DNA of 46,073 nt from Treponema sp. (GTDB lineage Bacteria > Spirochaetota > Spirochaetia > Treponematales > Breznakiellaceae). The notes under the pieces were generated by a model, which did not search any database, had not been told where the DNA came from, and saw only the letters and a program-made list of their open reading frames with translations. The stretch spans positions 1-46,073 of the forward strand of contig JAISAQ010000084.1 of NCBI GenBank assembly GCA_031266775.1, read 5' to 3'. Below, in pieces: positions 42,261 to 46,073 of the stretch. The position numbers and the translations under genes were made by a program. Every line of letters starts with the position of its first letter. The stretch's first letter is position 1.

Positions 42261-43946
42261 CTATTCCGTCCAGTGTTGTATGGAGTATTTGTACCCCTGT
42301 TCGGCAAGAAATTTCTGCCGGTTCGCGGCGAACTTTTCCTCAACCGTGTAGCGTGAAACCAGGGTAAAGAACCATGAACTGCGGGCGGCCGTTTTTCCCG
42401 GCGGGGCCTTGGGCCGCAGTATCCTTCCCAGCCGCTGGGTTTCTTCCTGCCTTGAACCGAAGGAGCCTGAAACCTGGACCGCCATTGAGGCGTCGGGAAG
42501 ATCGATGGCAAAGTTGGCGACCCTGGAAACTACGATGATACGCACTTCTTTCCGCTTAAAGGCATTGTAGATCCTCTCCCGTTCCGCGTTGGGCGTCTTG
42601 CCGGTGATAAGCGGCGCCCCAATGAGTTTCGCGATGGATTCAAGCTGGGAAAGGTACTGTCCTATGACGAGGATTTGATCCTCACCGTGATTTTCGACAA
42701 GCTGCCGTACAATTTCCTCTTTCCGGGGATTTTCGCTTGCGATGCGGTACTTTTCCCGTTTGCCCGCCACTGCGTAGGGGATGCGCTGTTCTTCGGGCAG
42801 ATCCAGCCTGATCTCGGTACAGAATGCCTCGGCTATCCACCCTTTGCCTTCAAGCTCCTTCCATGGAACGTCGTAGCGTTTGGGCCCCACAAGGCTGAAT
42901 ACGGCGTCCTCCGCCCCGTCTTCCCTGATGAGCGTCGCGGTAAGCCCCAGCCGCCTTACCGCCTGGAGTTCCGCGGTAACCCGGAACACCGGAGCGGGAA
43001 GCAGGTGGACTTCGTCGTAGATGATAAGCCCCCAGTGCCTTTCGTGGAAAAGCCTGAAATGGGGAAAGTCCGATTTCTTGTCCGGCCTCCATGTGATGAT
43101 CTGGTAGGTGGCGATGGTAACCGGGGCAACCGCCTTGGAATCCCCCGTGTATTCGGCGATTTGTCCCGAGTCAAGTTCCGTCTTGTCCAGAAGTTCCTCT
43201 ATCCACTGGTGCACCGCCGCCACATTGGTGGTAAGAATGAGGGTGTTGGTTTTAAGCCAGGACATAAGGACCATTCCTACCACGGTTTTTCCCGAACCGC
43301 AGGGAAGCGCCACTACCCCGTAGCCTGTTCCCGGTCCCCCCGAACCGTACACGGCGCGCGCCGCTTCTATCTGGTAGTCGCGGGGGGCAAAAGGCCGCCC
43401 CGAGGCGCTTTGCTTCCGCAAGACCACATCGAGATCCTCGCCCTTTGCCAGGGGGGCTTCGTCCTTTACCGGCCAGCCGCCGCGTATCAGTTCCCTTTTT
43501 ACCGTTCCCCTGTCGACAAGGCGGAGGGTAAAGCCCCCCTGTGCCTTTACAAGCAGTTTCGAAAGGCTTTTAAGCGCGCCTATTTCCGCCCTGATTGCCT
43601 CGTCCTTTACGGCAAGAAAAAGATCGTCCCCCCTGCCCGGAACAAGGCGTATCTTTCCGTAGCGGGCCATGGTATCGGCAAAACCGTCCAGTATGCCCGG
43701 AGGAACGGGGAAACGCGTGTAATCGCCGAGCGCCCCGGCGATATATTCACCTGTAAAACCGGCGCTGGCGGCGTTCCACAGTGAAAGGGGGGTAATGCCA
43801 TACGTGTGTATGTGCTCAGGGGATTTTTCAAGCTCCGCGAAAGGCAGAATGGCGGCGCGGGCTTCTTCCGCCCGGGGAGCATGAACATCAAGAAGCAGCG
43901 TACGATCGCTCTGGACAATCAGGGGATTCGCCGGATCAACAGCCAT
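42261..43946 (-). CDS. XPB/ERCC3-family DNA helicase
   Basis: This 561-aa superfamily 2 translocase resembles the XPB (ERCC3/Ssl2) helicases known in T. pallidum (TP0380), actinobacteria and archaea. It has an N-terminal damage-recognition-like region, Walker A LPCGSGKT (214-221), DEVH (311-314), TATLIRED with the RED motif (341-343), and motif VI QRLGRILRP. XPB opens DNA in repair and transcription. It heads an operon with the PF13625-like protein and NYN-LOTUS protein. A promoter sits so close that the mRNA is nearly leaderless. No separate archaeal-type Bax1 nuclease is seen; the NYN protein may take that place. Confidence 0.93.
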   Translation of the reverse strand: MAVDPANPLIVQSDRTLLLDVHAPRAEEARAAILPFAELEKSPEHIHTYGITPLSLWNAASAGFTGEYIAGALGDYTRFPVPPGILDGFADTMARYGKIRLVPGRGDDLFLAVKDEAIRAEIGALKSLSKLLVKAQGGFTLRLVDRGTVKRELIRGGWPVKDEAPLAKGEDLDVVLRKQSASGRPFAPRDYQIEAARAVYGSGGPGTGYGVVALPCGSGKTVVGMVLMSWLKTNTLILTTNVAAVHQWIEELLDKTELDSGQIAEYTGDSKAVAPVTIATYQIITWRPDKKSDFPHFRLFHERHWGLIIYDEVHLLPAPVFRVTAELQAVRRLGLTATLIREDGAEDAVFSLVGPKRYDVPWKELEGKGWIAEAFCTEIRLDLPEEQRIPYAVAGKREKYRIASENPRKEEIVRQLVENHGEDQILVIGQYLSQLESIAKLIGAPLITGKTPNAERERIYNAFKRKEVRIIVVSRVANFAIDLPDASMAVQVSGSFGSRQEETQRLGRILRPKAPPGKTAARSSWFFTLVSRYTVEEKFAANRQKFLAEQGYKYSIQHWTE

Positions 43947-43955
43947 AACCCTTTT

Positions 43956-43984
43956 ATTATAAGGAAGAGGGGATGAAGGGGCAA
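43956..43984 (-). promoter_or_regulatory. Promoter of the XPB operon, nearly leaderless
   Basis: On the minus strand -35 TTGCCC (43979-43984) and a perfect -10 TATAAT (43956-43961) are spaced by 17 bp. Only nine bases lie between the -10 box and the ATG, so the leader would be two to four bases. The AGGG before the ATG is too close to act well. Confidence 0.55.
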
Positions 43985-43997
43985 TGACCCGGCAAAT

Positions 43998-45404
43998 TTA
44001 ACGGCTTTTATCCCGTTTGTACTGCTTTATTTCCCGCCTGATGCGTTCGGCCAGTTCCGCGCGGGGAACCCGTACCTGTTCCATTGAATCGCGGAAACGG
44101 AGCGTCACGGTACCGTCTTCTTTTGTCTGGTAGTCAATCGTGACGCAGAAGGGGGTTCCCGCTTCGTCCTGCCTGCGGTAACGGCGGCCTATGGCCCCCG
44201 CCTGATCGTAACTGGTGGTGAAGTCTTCCTTTAATTCGGCGCGTATGTCATCCGCCAGTTCGGCAAGGCCGTCCTTTTTCATAAGGGGAAGAACCGCGGC
44301 GGTAACGGGCGCGAGGTCCGGGTGGAAACGCAGGACGGTCCGCCAGTCATCCTGGGAACCCGCGGTTTCTTCGGAACTGCCCGGATTTTTCTCGTTAGGC
44401 ACCTGTTCTTCATCGTACGCGTCGCACAGTATCATGAGGAGCGTCCTTGTGAGCCCCGCGGATGTTTCTATAATAAAGGGAATATAGCGTTCGTTGTTGT
44501 CCTGATCGATGTATTTGAGATCCTTCCCCGAATATTTGGCGTGCCGTGAAAGATCGTAATCCGAGCGGTTGTGTATTCCCTCAAGCTCCCTCCACCCCAT
44601 GGGGAAAAGGTACTCAATGTCATAGGCGTCTTTGGCGTAATGGGCAAGCTCGTCCGGGCCGTGCCTGTGCCAGCGGAGACTGTCCATTTTAACGCCGAGC
44701 TTTTCGTAGTAGGCCCAGCGCCGCTTTTTCCATTCGTCAAACCACTTGACATCGTCGCCGGGCTTCACAAAGTACTGCATCTCCATCTGTTCAAATTCAC
44801 AGGTGCGGAAGATAAAATTTTTGGTGACAATTTCATTCCTGAAGGCCTTGCCTATCTGCGCTATGCCGAAGGGAATTTTCATGCGGTTTGACTGGATGAT
44901 GTTCCTGTAGTTCACGTAGATTCCCTGGGCGGTTTCAGGCCGGAGGTATATGACGCCGGCGCTGTCTTCGGCGGGGCCAATGTGGGTCTTGAACATCAGG
45001 TTGAATTTGCGGGTGTCGGTAAGTTCCCCGCCGCATTCGGGGCATTTTTTTTGCGAAAGGTTTTCGGGGGGACTTTGATCGGCGCGGAAACGGGTCTTGC
45101 ATTTTTTGCAGTCCACAAGCGGATCGGTAAAATTTTCAACGTGCCCCGAAGCCTCCCAGGTTCTGGGGTGCATAAGAATGGCCGCGTCAAGGCCCGCGAT
45201 GTCGTCGTGGAGCCAGGTCATCTCCTTCCACCACGCGCGGGCTATACGGTTTTTGAGTTCCACCCCCAAGGGGCCGTAATCCCATGCGCCGTTCTGGCCC
45301 CCGTAAATTTCCGACGACTGAAACACAAAGCCCCGCCTCTTGGCAAGGGATGTGATCTTCTCCATGGTGGCTTTGCCCCGGTACTCGTCTTTCTCTTCCG
45401 ACAT
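43998..45404 (-). CDS. glyS: Glycyl-tRNA synthetase
   Basis: This class II enzyme charges tRNA-Gly with glycine. The 468-aa protein is the homodimeric type (as in Thermus and eukaryotes), not the alpha2beta2 type. Motifs visible are RGFVFQSSEIYGG, the insert with zinc-like CKKC and CPEC, RPETAQGIYVNY, motif 2 FRNEIVTKNFIFR, EFEQMEMQYF and the C-terminal anticodon-binding domain. The ATG at 45404 is chosen because GGAG lies six bases upstream; the frame is open to 45548 without support. It stands alone. Confidence 0.96.
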   Translation of the reverse strand: MSEEKDEYRGKATMEKITSLAKRRGFVFQSSEIYGGQNGAWDYGPLGVELKNRIARAWWKEMTWLHDDIAGLDAAILMHPRTWEASGHVENFTDPLVDCKKCKTRFRADQSPPENLSQKKCPECGGELTDTRKFNLMFKTHIGPAEDSAGVIYLRPETAQGIYVNYRNIIQSNRMKIPFGIAQIGKAFRNEIVTKNFIFRTCEFEQMEMQYFVKPGDDVKWFDEWKKRRWAYYEKLGVKMDSLRWHRHGPDELAHYAKDAYDIEYLFPMGWRELEGIHNRSDYDLSRHAKYSGKDLKYIDQDNNERYIPFIIETSAGLTRTLLMILCDAYDEEQVPNEKNPGSSEETAGSQDDWRTVLRFHPDLAPVTAAVLPLMKKDGLAELADDIRAELKEDFTTSYDQAGAIGRRYRRQDEAGTPFCVTIDYQTKEDGTVTLRFRDSMEQVRVPRAELAERIRREIKQYKRDKSR

Positions 45405-45529
45405 GAATGACTCCAACAAGGATGATGGCCGGATCAAATCCGCGCCGGAACTTCCGCATGAAGTTCCCTTTAGCCCGTAGTATACAGGAAAAACATCCGG
45501 ATGACGAGGGGGCGGCGCCTGAAATGGTA
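45405..45529. other. Short gene-free region between glyS and the Fic gene
   Basis: This 125-bp stretch has no tRNA-like or T-box-like sequence that I can see. It presumably carries the glyS promoter. Confidence 0.4.
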
Positions 45530-46073
45530 TCAGCGCCGTTCGTACCATGCTCCCCTGGTTACGCCGTGTTTTACCAGCAGCCCCCGTGCGGAGAGTTTTT
45601 GTACGGTTTTTTTTATCGTATTAATGTTGATACTCAGGGTATCGGCTATTTCCTGCACGGTTAATTGTTTGTGTTCCGCAAACAACGCCAGAGCCTGTTC
45701 CGCTGCCCGGGACAGTTCCGTATTTGCCGGAGCCGGGGAGAATTTAATCTCTTTAAGCTGTTCCTCAAGATATCGTTTTTGCTTCTGTAATGCCGTCAGG
45801 AAAAAGATAAACCAGCTTTCATAATTTACCTTTTTCCCAAGCGTACTTTGGGTACGCCGCAGGGCTCGGTAATAAGCGTCTTTGTTTGCCTCAATCACGG
45901 CTTCAAGGGAACTATAGGGAATGTAGGTGTATCCGTTTTTAAGAAGGAGCAGAGAAGTGAGCGCCCTGGACAAACGCCCGTTGCCGTCCTGAAACGGATG
46001 TATGGCAAGAAACACCACAATAAAAATACCTATAACGATAAGGGGATGATAAAACTTTTCTTCAAGATTTTTC
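45530..46073 (-). CDS. Fic-family protein, N-terminus outside the window (partial)
   Basis: The frame is open to the right window edge, so the N-terminal part is missing. The visible part carries the Fic motif HPFQDGNGR, with the catalytic His and the phosphate-binding Gly-Asn-Gly. Fic enzymes transfer AMP or another group to proteins. Before the motif the frame reads EEKFYHPLIVIG, typical of the longer Fic family proteins. The C-terminal 60 residues form a winged-helix domain (LTVQEIADTLSININTIKKT) as in DNA-binding Fic proteins. A regulatory inhibitory helix cannot be judged here. Confidence 0.88.
   Translation of the reverse strand, partial: KNLEEKFYHPLIVIGIFIVVFLAIHPFQDGNGRLSRALTSLLLLKNGYTYIPYSSLEAVIEANKDAYYRALRRTQSTLGKKVNYESWFIFFLTALQKQKRYLEEQLKEIKFSPAPANTELSRAAEQALALFAEHKQLTVQEIADTLSININTIKKTVQKLSARGLLVKHGVTRGAWYERR

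Noticed and set aside
1..46073. CRISPR array, prophage, integron or transposon
   Set aside because: No regular spacer repeats, integrase, transposase or phage structural genes were seen.

Overview
The window looks like chromosomal DNA of a spirochaete of the Treponema group (Spirochaetota), GC-rich by eye. The call rests on gene content: treponeme-type lipoproteins with short lipoboxes, a CsgG/LpoB-type lipoprotein, an XPB-family helicase, a bactofilin/M23/YaaR/RicT cluster, an M30-type metalloprotease lipoprotein, and a MurA whose fosfomycin-target Cys is Asp. It cannot be placed at species level from sequence alone. No phage, IS element, CRISPR array, rRNA or tRNA was found; most of the window is ordinary core chromosome.

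Layout. 0.1-7.6 kb: hybrid histidine kinase, tyrosine phosphatase (minus strand), RGG-tailed DEAD-box helicase, YbiT-like ABC-F ATPase, and an AT-rich CsgG/LpoB-like lipoprotein. 7.6-11.8 kb: two minus-strand envelope proteins divergent from a leader with an orphan terminator, then a 57-aa Cys-rich ORF, prfA and prmC. 11.8-15.5 kb: xylB-xylA (xylose use) and a NarL-type regulator, all minus strand. 15.7-19.4 kb: a four-subunit 2-oxoacid:ferredoxin oxidoreductase operon (delta, alpha, beta, gamma) behind a structured leader, followed by an exported protein that may be an outer-membrane barrel. 19.5-22.6 kb: M23 peptidase, bactofilin, YaaR and RicT. 22.7-27.7 kb: S41 protease, RsmE, WecG-type glycosyltransferase and two lipoproteins. 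27.8-33.6 kb: TrmJ (minus), STAS/zinc-ribbon protein, YbjN-like protein, PspA, a 390-bp intergenic region with duplicated DnaA-box pairs, and two membrane proteins. 33.6-46.1 kb: mostly minus-strand genes: murA, a 635-aa unknown, a CDF transporter, a tight XPB helicase / XPB-associated protein / NYN-LOTUS operon, glyS and a Fic protein cut by the window edge. A secreted protein and a thermonuclease-like protein lie on the plus strand among them.

The most interesting points are the XPB-partner-NYN operon, which is a candidate nucleic-acid surveillance module, and the pair of near-identical DnaA-box doublets after pspA. Next come the unlisted 57-aa Cys-rich ORF translationally coupled to prfA with its attenuator-like leader, and a possible three-way-junction RNA with a nearby 18-bp palindrome upstream of the oxidoreductase operon. 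Promoters, hairpins and operators were found by eye and remain predictions.
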